From the NCBI GenBank assembly GCA_025362395.1, contig JANYGK010000064.1:38869-102868 (forward strand): 64,000 nucleotides of DNA, written 5' to 3'. Made by a program: the position numbers and the translations under genes. The notes beneath the pieces are model-generated. The model was not told the DNA's origin, did no database searches, and was given only the letters and a program-made list of their open reading frames with translations. Every line of letters begins with the position of its first letter. Position 1 is the stretch's first letter. This document shows, piece after piece, positions 8,667-17,152 of the stretch. This DNA comes from Bacteroidota bacterium (GTDB lineage: Bacteria; Bacteroidota; Bacteroidia; B-17B0; Aurantibacillaceae).

Positions 8667-10316
8667 GGTTTCAGCAAATACGATTTCCGCTTTTGTGGTT
8701 CCATTATATCGGATAATTAAATTATCTTTTTGGCGATCGATCAACCCTTTTTTCTCAAAAGCCCCATAATTAAAATTAAGAGGCAATATGATATACCTGT
8801 ATTTATGATGATTTAAACGCAATTTTTTAATCAGGTTACTTTTTTCAGATTGCGCCACTTCATCTAAGAACAGTGTTTTTGGTTTCACTTTAAAATGCAG
8901 GTAATAATCAATTGCTATTAATTCTTTTAACACAGCGTCGTCGCCGTAATGCTCATTGGTATAATTGGTAATAATCTCAAAAATATCGTTTAATGAGTAT
9001 TTATGATACTCTTTTACGGTGCCAAAATAAATTCCGAGCCCTAATAAAAAATCGAATATGTTATAATTCGCAGTAACATATTTTAATGAATTAATACATT
9101 TTTTTCCGTTCCAATATATTTCAAGCGCGTGCTCCAATTGTACGATTTGTGCGAGCTGATTTTTAGTCAGGTAATTACTTTCAATGATCTGGTAAGGAGG
9201 AAGCGGGTCATAAACAAAGCCGTGCCGGTCAATTTTATTGCGCATAGGCGTGCCTTTTAAAAATTTTAAGAAGCCTAATTGCATTTCAGGAGCAAATAAT
9301 TTAAATACTTCTTCAATGCTGTACTTAATATCCTCCCAATGATCAAGGGCTAAGCCAACGATCAAGTCGAGGTGCATTTCCACTTTATAATCGAGCTGCT
9401 GAATAATGCCTTTTGTTTTGTCGAAATTTTGTTTCCTGTTTACCTCTAAATTTGCTTTTTGATTTACGGTTTGTATTCCTATCTCGAAGCGGAACAAGCC
9501 TTTGGGAACGTTATCATGAATAAACTGAATAATATCGGGGTGTAAAATATCAGCTGTAATTTCAAACTGGAACACATTTTCGGGATGGTGGTGTTCAAGA
9601 ATGAATTTAAAAATATCGATCGTAAAATCTTTTTTAATATTAAAAGTTCTATCAAGGAATTTTATCACACGCCCGTGCTGCATCATATACAGCAAAGTTG
9701 CCTTTATAGAATCGTTTGGCAGGTAGCGTACTTTATTGTCAAGGCTTGCCAGGCAAAACTCGCATTTGTAAGGGCAGCCGCGCGATGTTTCAATGTATAA
9801 TACTTTATCTGCCAGTTTTGCCGGGTCATCAAAACGATAGGGCATGCTGTCTTGAAAATTTTTGAGATCAAACATGGGCGCATGTTTGTTTTGTTTGATA
9901 CCCGTTTCTGTTTTATAAATTAAATTAGAAACTTTCGCTTCATCCGGATAAAATTCAAGAAACTCTTTAAAAGGAGTTTCGCCTTCTCCTTCAATAATAT
10001 AATCAATATAAGGTAATGCAATCACAGGTTCCCATTCATAGCTTACTTCAGGGCCCCCAAGCATTATTTTTGTTAAAGGATTAATTGCTTTAATCCGTTG
10101 AGCCACATCCAGGGTTTGTGTAATATTCCAAATATAGCAGCTGAAAGCAACCACATCATATTCCGCGCATTGACGGGCTACATCATCTTTATCTTCTTTT
10201 ATAACAAACTCTTTCCAATGCAGGCCCTCATAATTGCAATTCAATTCATACAAAAGGCGAATGGCTAAATTGGTATGAATATATTTGGCGTTAAGGGTTG
10301 TGAGAAGGACTTTCAT
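8661..10316 (-). CDS. B12-binding-domain radical SAM protein (DUF4080-type)
   Basis: The product is 551 residues from the ATG at 10316 (MKVLLTTLNAKYIHTNLA). An earlier ATG at 10334 adds six residues but misses the conserved N-terminal beta strand. Residues 1-130 form a cobalamin-binding Rossmann-type domain (KIMLGGPEVSYEWE, YIIEGEGE). The radical SAM motif is C181-x3-C185-x2-C188. The C-terminal third fits the DUF4080 extension. Members of this group are putative methyltransferases or rearrangement enzymes, but the substrate is unknown. The tail-to-tail overlap with the response regulator suggests no shared regulation. Family confidence is high; role is open. Confidence 0.85.
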   Translation of the reverse strand: MKVLLTTLNAKYIHTNLAIRLLYELNCNYEGLHWKEFVIKEDKDDVARQCAEYDVVAFSCYIWNITQTLDVAQRIKAINPLTKIMLGGPEVSYEWEPVIALPYIDYIIEGEGETPFKEFLEFYPDEAKVSNLIYKTETGIKQNKHAPMFDLKNFQDSMPYRFDDPAKLADKVLYIETSRGCPYKCEFCLASLDNKVRYLPNDSIKATLLYMMQHGRVIKFLDRTFNIKKDFTIDIFKFILEHHHPENVFQFEITADILHPDIIQFIHDNVPKGLFRFEIGIQTVNQKANLEVNRKQNFDKTKGIIQQLDYKVEMHLDLIVGLALDHWEDIKYSIEEVFKLFAPEMQLGFLKFLKGTPMRNKIDRHGFVYDPLPPYQIIESNYLTKNQLAQIVQLEHALEIYWNGKKCINSLKYVTANYNIFDFLLGLGIYFGTVKEYHKYSLNDIFEIITNYTNEHYGDDAVLKELIAIDYYLHFKVKPKTLFLDEVAQSEKSNLIKKLRLNHHKYRYIILPLNFNYGAFEKKGLIDRQKDNLIIRYNGTTKAEIVFAETL

Positions 10317-10373
10317 TGTTTCGTAAAAATACAATTTTCATGTAATTAAGCCTAATGTAAAATTATGACTAAA

Positions 10374-10967
10374 CTACTTCTTAATATAAAATTTTAGTAA
10401 GCCGGTTTCATTGGCATCAATAAATTGAAAGGACGAAGGGATTTTATTTTTAAATGTATAATACGTTACGAGCCGCGTGCCTTTTTGGCATTCATTTAAT
10501 TTCATTTTTAAATCGAGGTGATACTGTGTATGTTCAGTTAACGATACTTTTGAAGTTTCATCCAGTACACATGTAGAATCAAGGTATTCATGAAAAGAGT
10601 TGAAAAAATAGATGCCGTTGAATGTTTTAAAATCTAAAGCCGTAAAATCATTATTAATAAAATGTACATTTTTTAATTTATAATTTCTTTTAATTTTATT
10701 GGCGAGATTGGTCAACGCTTTGCGTTTTTCAACACCATAAAACTGTGCATCGGAAACCGAAGAACCGATGCAACAAAACTTTCCGATCCCTGATCCTATA
10801 TCAAGTATTTTATCTGTATGCTTATCGGCCAGTAGCCTTGCGGCTTTAACGGCAATATTTACAGGTGTAAAATGACGCGCTGAATGTTCGCGGTGTAATT
10901 TGGGATAGATTTCATCAAACACAGTGTCGGACGGATATTTTTTTTGTTTTAAAAGTTTAAAAACCAT
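10374..10967 (-). CDS. Class I SAM-dependent methyltransferase
   Basis: The 197-residue protein has the class I methyltransferase glycine motif D56-I-G-S-G-I-G62 after the first strand, an acidic ending of strand 2 (FYGVEKR), and FINNDFTALDF for motif II, followed by NGIYFFNSFHEYLDS. It carries no other domain. The N-terminus HREHSARHFTPVNIAVKAARLL is typical of small stand-alone methyltransferases that act on small molecules or proteins. Substrate cannot be read from sequence. It lies 57 bases upstream of the radical SAM gene on the same strand and may share its transcript. Confidence 0.8.
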   Translation of the reverse strand: MVFKLLKQKKYPSDTVFDEIYPKLHREHSARHFTPVNIAVKAARLLADKHTDKILDIGSGIGKFCCIGSSVSDAQFYGVEKRKALTNLANKIKRNYKLKNVHFINNDFTALDFKTFNGIYFFNSFHEYLDSTCVLDETSKVSLTEHTQYHLDLKMKLNECQKGTRLVTYYTFKNKIPSSFQFIDANETGLLKFYIKK

Positions 10968-11043
10968 TTTATAAAATTAGGAATATTAAAGGAGCTAATA
11001 AAATACCGGGTATTATTACAGGTATTTTGAATACTTTAGCCAA

Positions 11044-11433
11044 ATGAAAAACAGATCAGAATTATTAAAAAAAATAAGACCCACTATAGAAATTGATAAT
11101 GCAAAGGCAACTGAGTCGGAAGTGTTTCAGGGCGCTACATTAAGGCCTGTTTTAAAGCTTCAGAATGACCTCATTATTTCATTATTCAATAATTATTTAT
11201 CTGAACATAAGTTTGAAGTTAAAAATATGACAGACTCTAAAAAAATAGAGCATATAAATCATACCCTTAAAAATAATTTGCAACTCAAACAGCTCCTATC
11301 AGGCTCTGTTATTGGTCAGTTTACGGATGAGGAATTAGCGTTTTATTATTTAGATAAAAAAGAAATATCAAAACGTATTGTTATGTTGCTGATAGAGCGC
11401 ATTTGCAGCCAACTGGAAAGCATTGTTTTCTAA
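11044..11433 (+). CDS. Small conserved Bacteroidota protein, function unknown
   Basis: The product is 129 residues and soluble. The N-terminal KIRPTIEIDNA, the central LRPVLKLQNDLIISLFNNYL and the late VIGQFTDEELAFYYLDKKEI segments belong to a short helical family in this phylum that is sometimes labelled glyoxalase. I see none of the metal ligands of the vicinal-oxygen-chelate fold, so that label should not be trusted. No signal peptide or membrane segment. The next gene starts 59 bases downstream on the same strand and could be cotranscribed. Confidence 0.7.
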   Translation: MKNRSELLKKIRPTIEIDNAKATESEVFQGATLRPVLKLQNDLIISLFNNYLSEHKFEVKNMTDSKKIEHINHTLKNNLQLKQLLSGSVIGQFTDEELAFYYLDKKEISKRIVMLLIERICSQLESIVF

Positions 11434-11492
11434 CAATAAATTGTATACAGTTCTATCAATAGTTAAAGTAAAAGTTTAAATAAATTAAAATT

Positions 11493-11702
11493 ATGGAAAC
11501 AAAAGACAGTAACGGCTCTCTGTTAGCAGATGGCGACACGGTAACACTTATAAAAGATCTGAAAGTAAAAAGCTCATCCTTAGTTTTAAAAAGAGGAACC
11601 GTTGTAAAGAAAATAAAATTAACGGATGATACAGCGGAGGTGGATTGCCGTATTAACGGGAGCAGTATTGTACTGAAAACTGAATTTTTAAAGAAGATGT
11701 AA
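11493..11702 (+). CDS. PhnA-like protein, short form without zinc ribbon
   Basis: The 69-residue product matches the C-terminal PhnA domain: [22 protein letters not shown], then a VVKKIKL strand and a [17 protein letters not shown] end. Full-length PhnA proteins carry an N-terminal zinc ribbon with four cysteines; here only one cysteine is present and that domain is absent. Despite the historical name, PhnA is not part of phosphonate breakdown and its function is not established. A strong terminator begins 32 bases after the stop. Assignment by domain pattern is good. Confidence 0.85.
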   Translation: METKDSNGSLLADGDTVTLIKDLKVKSSSLVLKRGTVVKKIKLTDDTAEVDCRINGSSIVLKTEFLKKM

Positions 11703-11734
11703 TTTGTAATTTTAATTTAGAAAAGTGTAAGCAT

Positions 11735-11768
11735 AAAAAAAGGAACAGAGATATCTGTTCCTTTTTTA
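11735..11768. terminator. Bidirectional Rho-independent terminator
   Basis: AAAAGGAACAG-AGATAT-CTGTTCCTTTTTT forms a stem of about 11 pairs with A and T tracts on both sides. It lies between the convergent PhnA-like and DUF5011 genes and can serve both. Confidence 0.88.
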
Positions 11769-11783
11769 TGATTCGGTTTTTAT

Positions 11784-12434
11784 TTATTGTTTGGTCATAA
11801 TTTCCGTAAAACCTCCACCTCCACCGGTAGTAGTTTCAGTATAATTAAGTGTGATTGAATTTGAACCTTTACTTCCAGTGCCGGAGAACGTTCTATTGGC
11901 CGGTGGATTACCTACCTGTATAGCTGTTTGGCTTGGCATTGTAACGTTTGAGCCTACAATGTCAGCGTAAACACTTGAATTACCTACATAATCACCAAAC
12001 TTACCAAAAATAATGCGGTTATTTTGAGTGCTTGAAGCAGTAATTGTTTGGGTATAGCTATAAGTGCCGGCACCTCCACTCGTTTGTGTACCCGCAACAT
12101 TATAAGAGCCGTTTATTCCGTCAGCATCGTTTACAACAGTTACTCTTCTTACGGCGCTTCCAGAATTACCGGCTGCATCAGTTGCAGTATAAGTTAAGTC
12201 ATAAACTCCTTTTAAGTTTGTGTTCACGTTGCCCGAAACTGCCGGTGATAATTTACCGTCTTTATTATCATTAGCCGTAGCACCCGGATCATTAAATGTG
12301 CCTTGTAAAGATACTGTCATGTCGCTACCTGTTAATGTCACTACAGGATTAGTTACGTCATCCTTTTTACAAGATGTAATTAGTAAAGAGCCTGCAATAA
12401 ATAAGCTGAATAAAATAGAATTGTGTTTTTTCAT
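11784..12434 (-). CDS. Lipoprotein with DUF5011/HYR-type Ig-like domain
   Basis: The 216-residue product begins with a lipoprotein signal peptide whose lipobox ends at C22 (LLITSC), followed by KKDD. Residues about 28-105 form an Ig-like domain of the DUF5011 kind: NPVVTLTGSDMTVSLQGTFNDPGA, then GVYDLTYTATDAAGN. The rest is Ser/Thr/Gly-rich and beta-strand prone, with no enzyme motif. Such domains are found in surface-exposed or periplasmic lipoproteins. It follows the coiled-coil lipoprotein gene on the same strand after 23 bases, so the two probably form an operon ending at the terminator at 11735-11768. Confidence 0.8.
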   Translation of the reverse strand: MKKHNSILFSLFIAGSLLITSCKKDDVTNPVVTLTGSDMTVSLQGTFNDPGATANDNKDGKLSPAVSGNVNTNLKGVYDLTYTATDAAGNSGSAVRRVTVVNDADGINGSYNVAGTQTSGGAGTYSYTQTITASSTQNNRIIFGKFGDYVGNSSVYADIVGSNVTMPSQTAIQVGNPPANRTFSGTGSKGSNSITLNYTETTTGGGGGFTEIMTKQ

Positions 12435-12457
12435 AGGTTTTATATTTAAATTGTTAA

Positions 12458-12838
12458 TTATCCACGGCCCTGGCCGGGTTTTACTTCATTATTTTTTTTG
12501 TCATTATCATTTTTCATCTTCTCATTTTCTTTCTTAATCCTATCATTTTCTTTTTTCTGTCTTTCAAGCTCTTTTTTGTTTGCGTCCGCAGTTTTTCCTA
12601 AATTATCTTTAGCGGCGTCTACTTGCTTTTCCATTTGGTCGTTTGCCATTTTGGTAGCCTCCGTTAATGAGTCTTGCACAGCTTTTAACCTGTCATCTAA
12701 ACGGCTTTTGGTTTCTTTTTCAACATAATCGATCGAGTCTTTCATATGTTGTTCTTTTTTTGCTGTTTCATCAGCGCTTGGTCCACATGAAGCCATGATA
12801 GCTGTAACGGCCAAAATTGGTAAAATTGTTTTTTTCAT
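12458..12838 (-). CDS. Small coiled-coil lipoprotein, function unknown
   Basis: The 126-residue product has a lipoprotein signal ending at C18 (AIMASC). The mature part is almost wholly helical and charged, with heptad-like spacing through residues 25-118 (for example ERQKKENDRIKKENEKMKN) and an Asn/Lys-rich end. It looks like a periplasmic spacer or a peptidoglycan-facing lipoprotein, but no family is recognised. It is first in a likely two-gene unit with the DUF5011 lipoprotein. The low-complexity Lys/Asn tract makes homology searches unreliable. Confidence 0.7.
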   Translation of the reverse strand: MKKTILPILAVTAIMASCGPSADETAKKEQHMKDSIDYVEKETKSRLDDRLKAVQDSLTEATKMANDQMEKQVDAAKDNLGKTADANKKELERQKKENDRIKKENEKMKNDNDKKNNEVKPGQGRG

Positions 12839-12986
12839 ATTTATATGTTTTGTTCAGCACTATTTCAAAGCAAGTGCCGGCAAATACATGAATATATAAG
12901 TAACTATTTTAATTAAAAAATGAGAAATGCGGGCAAAAATTCCACATATTTTCCCCATAATTAGGAAGGTTCTGTATTTTACAGAA

Positions 12987-14447
12987 TTAAATTACAGAAG
13001 GGATTTTTTGGAGTGTTTCCAATAAAAACCCCCAGTATTTAAGTACAGAGCTTATCCGGACTTTTTCATCGGGCGAGTGTGCTCCTGTAATGGTTGGGCC
13101 GAAGGAGATCATTTGAATTGCAGGATAGTTGGTGCCTAAAATGCCACATTCTAACCCGGCATGGCAAGCACTTACTTTTGCCGGTTCTTTGTAACGCTCT
13201 ATATATAATTCGCTCATGAGTTTAACAATGGCGGAAGAAGGGTTAGGTGCCCAGCCCGGGTAAGCACCGGCGGTTGTCACCATTGCGCCCGTTAATTCAA
13301 ATGTGGCAGTAATAGCATCTTTCAGGTCTGTTTTTTCAGAATCAACAGAGCTTCGTGTTAAGCATTGTATTTGGTAAGAACCATTTTTTATAATAACCCT
13401 TGCCATATTATTTGATGTTTGCACCAAATCTTGTATATCGGGGCTCATTCGGTAAATGCCGTTAGGGCAGGCATACATTGCCCTAAGTAATTTATTTTGA
13501 AAATCTTTATTTAAAATACTTTCCGGCTTGCCGGCAGTTTCAATAGTTACTGATAAGTTTGGATCCGTAGTTTGGTATTCTAATTTAATAACAGCCTCAA
13601 ATGATTTTATTTTTTCTTGTATAGCATGTTCTTTATCCGTTGCTATAACTATTTCAGAAACAGATTCTCGCGGTATGGCATTTCTTAAACTGCCTCCGTC
13701 AATACTTGAAATTTCAACGGCGAATTCTTTATGTAAGGTCATAAGTAAGCGGTTCATCAGCTTATTGGCATTTCCTCTGCCTTTGTGTATGTCCATCCCC
13801 GAATGCCCGCCTGTTAAGCCTTTTATGGTTATTTTAAGAGCGGAAGTATTTTCGGGAGCTTCTTGAGTATAGGTTCCAACCGCTGTTACATCCACGCCGC
13901 CGGCACACCCAATGGTTAATTCATGGTCATCTTCGGTATCTAGATTCAAAAGGATCTTAGCATCCAATAAACCGCCTTTAAGCTCTATTGCGCCTGTCAT
14001 ACCGGTTTCTTCATCAATAGTAAACAGTGCTTCCAATGCAGGATGAGGAATATCTGTTGATTGGAGCAAAGCCATAATGGAGGCAACCCCTATACCGTTA
14101 TCCGCGCCAAGGGTTGTGCCATTGGCTTTTACCCAATCACCGTCAATAAGCATTTCTATACCTTGTGTATTAAAATCAAATGGAGTGGAAGCATTTTTTT
14201 GATGCACCATATCTAAATGGCTTTGTAAGGCAACAGTTACTTTATCTTCCATGCCTTTGGTAGCGGGTTTCTTAATGATCACATTTCCGGCGTGGTCAAC
14301 TAGGGTCGGCAGGTTTAATTTTTCGCCGAACGCTTTAATGAATTGAATTACTTTTTCTTCTTTTTTAGAAGGGCGCGGTACCGCATTCAGGTCGGCAAAA
14401 TTATTCCATATAGCATTGGGTTCCAATTTACGTATGGCGTCGTTCAT
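12987..14447 (-). CDS. pepD: Aminoacyl-histidine dipeptidase (M20 family)
   Basis: The 486-residue product matches PepD in length and order. Metal ligands are visible as H77-x-D79 (QSHLDMVHQ), D116 (GADNGIG) and E146-E147 (IDEETGM), with the last histidine in GAHSPDEKVRISS near the C-terminus. A lid domain spans about residues 205-390. The enzyme hydrolyses Xaa-His dipeptides such as carnosine in the cytoplasm, using two zinc ions. It is a single gene with a 316-base gap upstream. The ATG at 14447 starts the usual N-terminus, which leads into the WNNFADLNAVPRPS helix. All catalytic residues are present. Confidence 0.93.
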   Translation of the reverse strand: MNDAIRKLEPNAIWNNFADLNAVPRPSKKEEKVIQFIKAFGEKLNLPTLVDHAGNVIIKKPATKGMEDKVTVALQSHLDMVHQKNASTPFDFNTQGIEMLIDGDWVKANGTTLGADNGIGVASIMALLQSTDIPHPALEALFTIDEETGMTGAIELKGGLLDAKILLNLDTEDDHELTIGCAGGVDVTAVGTYTQEAPENTSALKITIKGLTGGHSGMDIHKGRGNANKLMNRLLMTLHKEFAVEISSIDGGSLRNAIPRESVSEIVIATDKEHAIQEKIKSFEAVIKLEYQTTDPNLSVTIETAGKPESILNKDFQNKLLRAMYACPNGIYRMSPDIQDLVQTSNNMARVIIKNGSYQIQCLTRSSVDSEKTDLKDAITATFELTGAMVTTAGAYPGWAPNPSSAIVKLMSELYIERYKEPAKVSACHAGLECGILGTNYPAIQMISFGPTITGAHSPDEKVRISSVLKYWGFLLETLQKIPSVI

Positions 14448-14763
14448 TTTTAAAGGTGTTAAAATAAGTTATAAATATAAAGTTATTTATTTAATTACGG
14501 ATGCTGTGAGGCTTTGTTATTCGGCTTCCGGTATTTTTAAGCGCGCATTTGTAAACAAATTTTTAAGTAAACATTACATTAAGCATTTTACCAAAAAATG
14601 GTGTTAATTATAAACGGGATTACATTTATTATTCTATTTTTAATAAGTTGTTTTTATAAATAAATCATACAATTTTTACATGAAAACATATATTACAGAT
14701 TTATTATTAGCTGCCACAGTAAGCGGCATAAGCACAGAGTATTACTACTGCAAGATATTAAGT
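14448..14763. other. 316-base gap between pepD and the first ORF6N gene
   Basis: A/T-rich, with no convincing gene. A 63-codon frame crossing from pepD (14416-14607, plus) and a 33-codon frame from 14680 have no family features and are treated as chance. No terminator hairpin, tRNA or clear repeat is seen. The pepD promoter must lie at the left end, reading leftward. Confidence 0.4.
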
Positions 14764-15309
14764 TTATTTCTTTTTCGGTAATCTATATCCGATTGCTTGT
14801 CGCGGTTTAGGGTCTTGTTTTTTCTCTATCAATTCATCTAAATACCTGAATACTATTTCCATGTTCTTATCTTGATTATCGAGCTTCTTTTTTATTTTTT
14901 CGACTTCATACCTTAATTCAGAATTAGATAATATTGTTTCTCTTAGTTTAACAAACAATTCGATAACTCTAATACTAACCTGTATTGCCTGCTCGCTTTT
15001 GAGCACATTAGCAAGCATCAGAACTCCATGCTCTGTGAATACATAGGGTAATGTACCTCCTAAATGGGATTTCGTGGGTATCGCATTTTGCGATACCAAA
15101 ATTTCAACCTCAATATCATGAAGTTGAAACATAAAATGTGATGGAAATTTTGTAAAGTTACGCTTAACCTGTTCTCTCAGCCTGATACTTTTAACTCCAT
15201 ACAACCCTGCAAGATCTCTGTCCAGAATTACTTTTTGATTTCGAATCATGTAAATCTTGTTCATTAAGATCTCATCGGGCACTATTATTAAATTTTCTTT
15301 CTTTACCAT
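14764..15309 (-). CDS. ORF6N domain protein, copy A
   Basis: The 181-residue product has an N-terminal ORF6N domain (about 10-100): MNKIYMIRNQKVILDRDLAG, then LREQVKRNFTKFPSHFMFQL, then LPYVFTEHGVLMLANVL. ORF6N is related to KilA-N and is found in phage antirepressors and chromosomal islands; it is thought to bind DNA. The C-terminus (about 130-170) is a coiled coil. A paralogue follows upstream (15440-15967). The two share 47 identical bases in the coiled-coil part while their DNA-binding halves have diverged. There is no phage structural gene nearby. Targets are unknown. Confidence 0.85.
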   Translation of the reverse strand: MVKKENLIIVPDEILMNKIYMIRNQKVILDRDLAGLYGVKSIRLREQVKRNFTKFPSHFMFQLHDIEVEILVSQNAIPTKSHLGGTLPYVFTEHGVLMLANVLKSEQAIQVSIRVIELFVKLRETILSNSELRYEVEKIKKKLDNQDKNMEIVFRYLDELIEKKQDPKPRQAIGYRLPKKK

Positions 15310-15317
15310 AAATTAAG

Positions 15318-15334
15318 CTCTCTATAAAATATAA
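15318..15334 (-). promoter_or_regulatory. Conserved 17-base leader element, copy A
   Basis: On the minus strand TTATATTTTATAGAGAG ends 8 bases before the ATG of ORF6N copy A. The identical 17 bases occur at the same distance before copy B (15976-15992). It includes a purine-rich AGAGAG that could serve as a ribosome binding site and a TATATTTT stretch close to the -7 consensus. Confidence 0.5.
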
Positions 15335-15439
15335 ATCAAAATAAAGGATTTTAAGAATAGGTATTGCTATGGATTGTAGCATTTTATTTAATGGCCATGG
15401 CTGCAGCAATATAAATGTATTGGAGTGGGGACATCCTTA

Positions 15440-15967
15440 TTATTTATATCCAATCTTTGTTCTTGACTCAGGATTTTCTTTCTTCTCCATTAATTCATCC
15501 AGGTAACGAAATACTATTTCCATGTTCTTATCTTGATTATCGAGCTTCTTTTTTATCTTTTCAATGTCTAAGCGGAGCTCGGTAGTATCGGTAAGCATTT
15601 GACGAACTTTTGTGAAGATCCTCATAATTTGAATGTTAACTGCAATTGCCCTGTCACTGCTCAAAATACCTGAAAGCATTGCTACGCCTTGTTCAGTGAA
15701 TACTAACGGCAACTTCCTAATACCTCCCCAACTTGAAGTCGCATTTTGCGACTTCAAGTTGTCAAACTCTAATTGAGTTAATTGAAACATAAAATCATCA
15801 GGGAAGCGCTTACTATTCCGTTTAACCTGTTCATTTAATCTTTTGGTATCTACTTGGTACAATTCCGCCAAGTCCCTGTCTAACATTACTTTTTGGTTCC
15901 GAATCATGTAGATTTTATTCATTACCATTTCATCAGGTACTACTAATACACTCTCTTTGTTTATCAT
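15440..15967 (-). CDS. ORF6N domain protein, copy B
   Basis: The 175-residue paralogue of the neighbouring gene has the same order: MNKIYMIRNQKVMLDRDLAE, RLNEQVKRNSKRFPDDFMFQL, LPLVFTEQGVAMLSGIL and a C-terminal coiled coil. Residues of the coiled-coil tail (KIKKKLDNQDKNMEIVFRYL and on) are identical to copy A, unlike the N-terminal part. As in copy A, the loop between the two ORF6N halves carries a short SQNA sequence and differs most. Putative DNA-binding regulator of mobile-element origin; its target is unknown. The 130-base gap between the copies suggests each has its own promoter. Confidence 0.85.
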   Translation of the reverse strand: MINKESVLVVPDEMVMNKIYMIRNQKVMLDRDLAELYQVDTKRLNEQVKRNSKRFPDDFMFQLTQLEFDNLKSQNATSSWGGIRKLPLVFTEQGVAMLSGILSSDRAIAVNIQIMRIFTKVRQMLTDTTELRLDIEKIKKKLDNQDKNMEIVFRYLDELMEKKENPESRTKIGYK

Positions 15968-15975
15968 ATTATAAA

Positions 15976-15992
15976 CTCTCTATAAAATATAA
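15976..15992 (-). promoter_or_regulatory. Conserved 17-base leader element, copy B
   Basis: The same TTATATTTTATAGAGAG as at 15318-15334, again ending 8 bases before the start codon. The sequence around it is not conserved, so the element itself may be under selection or may have been copied with the gene. Confidence 0.5.
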
Positions 15993-16106
15993 GAGTAAAG
16001 TAACGCAATATAACAGACGGTGTCTGCTGCGAAGTGTAGCATTACCGGGCAAGGAAAACGGCGAACTTTAACAGAAAGCCCGGGTTCTGCTCTTGCAGCG
16101 GCGAGT

Positions 16107-16367
16107 TTACTTTATAGACTCAATTTTATCGATAACATTATCCGTTTTTTTCTTTTTGGTTAACCTAATACCTGTTCGGATGCTTAAAAAGGCTAAAAAA
16201 GCAATCAAGGCTGCCCCAATAAACGTTCCTGTAAGAAAAGACACTTTGTTTATTATTTCTGTTCCTTCATTAACTGTTTTTATAATATTAGGAATAACTG
16301 CCAAAAAGCCACAAAAAGCTATAAACCAACCTAAAACGATAAGAAGTATACCGAAGGTTTTACGCAT
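16107..16367 (-). CDS. Small inner-membrane protein with two membrane segments
   Basis: The 86-residue product has membrane segments at about 5-26 (GILLIVLGWFIAFCGFLAVI) and 45-66 (FLTGTFIGAALIAFLAFLSI), and a basic tail (RLTKKKK). No family is recognised. It starts one base after the stop codon of the upstream gene (16369-16911), so the two are almost certainly translated from one mRNA. Function unknown; the pairing is the best clue. Confidence 0.65.
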   Translation of the reverse strand: MRKTFGILLIVLGWFIAFCGFLAVIPNIIKTVNEGTEIINKVSFLTGTFIGAALIAFLAFLSIRTGIRLTKKKKTDNVIDKIESIK

Positions 16368-16368
16368 A

Positions 16369-16911
16369 CTATTTTAAATATTTTTGAAACACATTGAGGT
16401 AATGGCTGTCAAACCCAACAATCATAATATCGCTGTATGGAATTTCAGTAACGTATTCATCTAATTTACCTGTTCCGTCGAAGTGTAACTGGCTTACGTT
16501 CCTTTTACCTGCTTTAGTAATTTCACCGATGTTAAAAGCAAGCTCGTCTCTATACATGCTTTCGATAATACAATAAGTATAGATTTTTTGAATAGATTTA
16601 AATATACTTTGGTAACTCTCAAGATTTATTTTTTCGTAAGTATAAATTAACTCTGTCAAACCTTCTGCTTCATATATTTTAGTGCAGGTTTTATCAAATT
16701 TATTATACCGGACCTTTTTAAGATTTTCTAATTTAAAAATACGGTAGCCGTCTACAGTAAAGTCTATCACGTTATGGATGTAAATAAAATCCTCATTTAT
16801 GTCTAAAATATAACCATGTAAAGTATATTCTTCCTTATCCATTTTAAGAAAGAACTTGCATTGTTGTTTCTTTTCCCGGATATCTTTAAGTTTTTTGTGG
16901 AGTTTCGTCAT
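16369..16911 (-). CDS. Hypothetical protein, 180 residues
   Basis: Not recognised. The product has no signal peptide or membrane segment. Residues about 25-80 (EEYTLHGYILDINEDFIYIH, then DGYRIFKLENLKKVRYNKFD) read as a run of short beta strands such as an Sm-like or SH3-like barrel, followed by a helical part and a last strand pair (YVTEIPYSDIMIVGFDSHYL). The likely fold is small and soluble. It forms a tight two-gene unit with the membrane protein gene just downstream. I cannot assign a function. Confidence 0.65.
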   Translation of the reverse strand: MTKLHKKLKDIREKKQQCKFFLKMDKEEYTLHGYILDINEDFIYIHNVIDFTVDGYRIFKLENLKKVRYNKFDKTCTKIYEAEGLTELIYTYEKINLESYQSIFKSIQKIYTYCIIESMYRDELAFNIGEITKAGKRNVSQLHFDGTGKLDEYVTEIPYSDIMIVGFDSHYLNVFQKYLK

Positions 16912-17152
16912 AGTGTAAATATAAACTATCTTTTTATTTTAGATGTGATAAATTATGTTTACAGATAAAGAATTCAAGTGTTGTATACAAATTGATTATT
17001 AACTCAATAACCGCAGCATTGCAAATGCAGTGGAGCGGGTGCTTACTAAATTATTTTAAAATGCTGGGGATATACAACTAAAAGACCTTATAATACTATA
17101 AACAAACTAAAATGATAGGAGTATACCGAAGCTTTGCACATGGTTGTTTTTT

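Noticed and set aside
14416..14607. 63-codon frame starting inside pepD
   Set aside because: No ribosome site or family pattern; composition is that of the A/T-rich gap.
16093..16377. 94-codon frame opposite the two-helix membrane protein
   Set aside because: It mirrors the 86-codon minus-strand gene, which pairs with its upstream neighbour one base away; the plus frame has no support.
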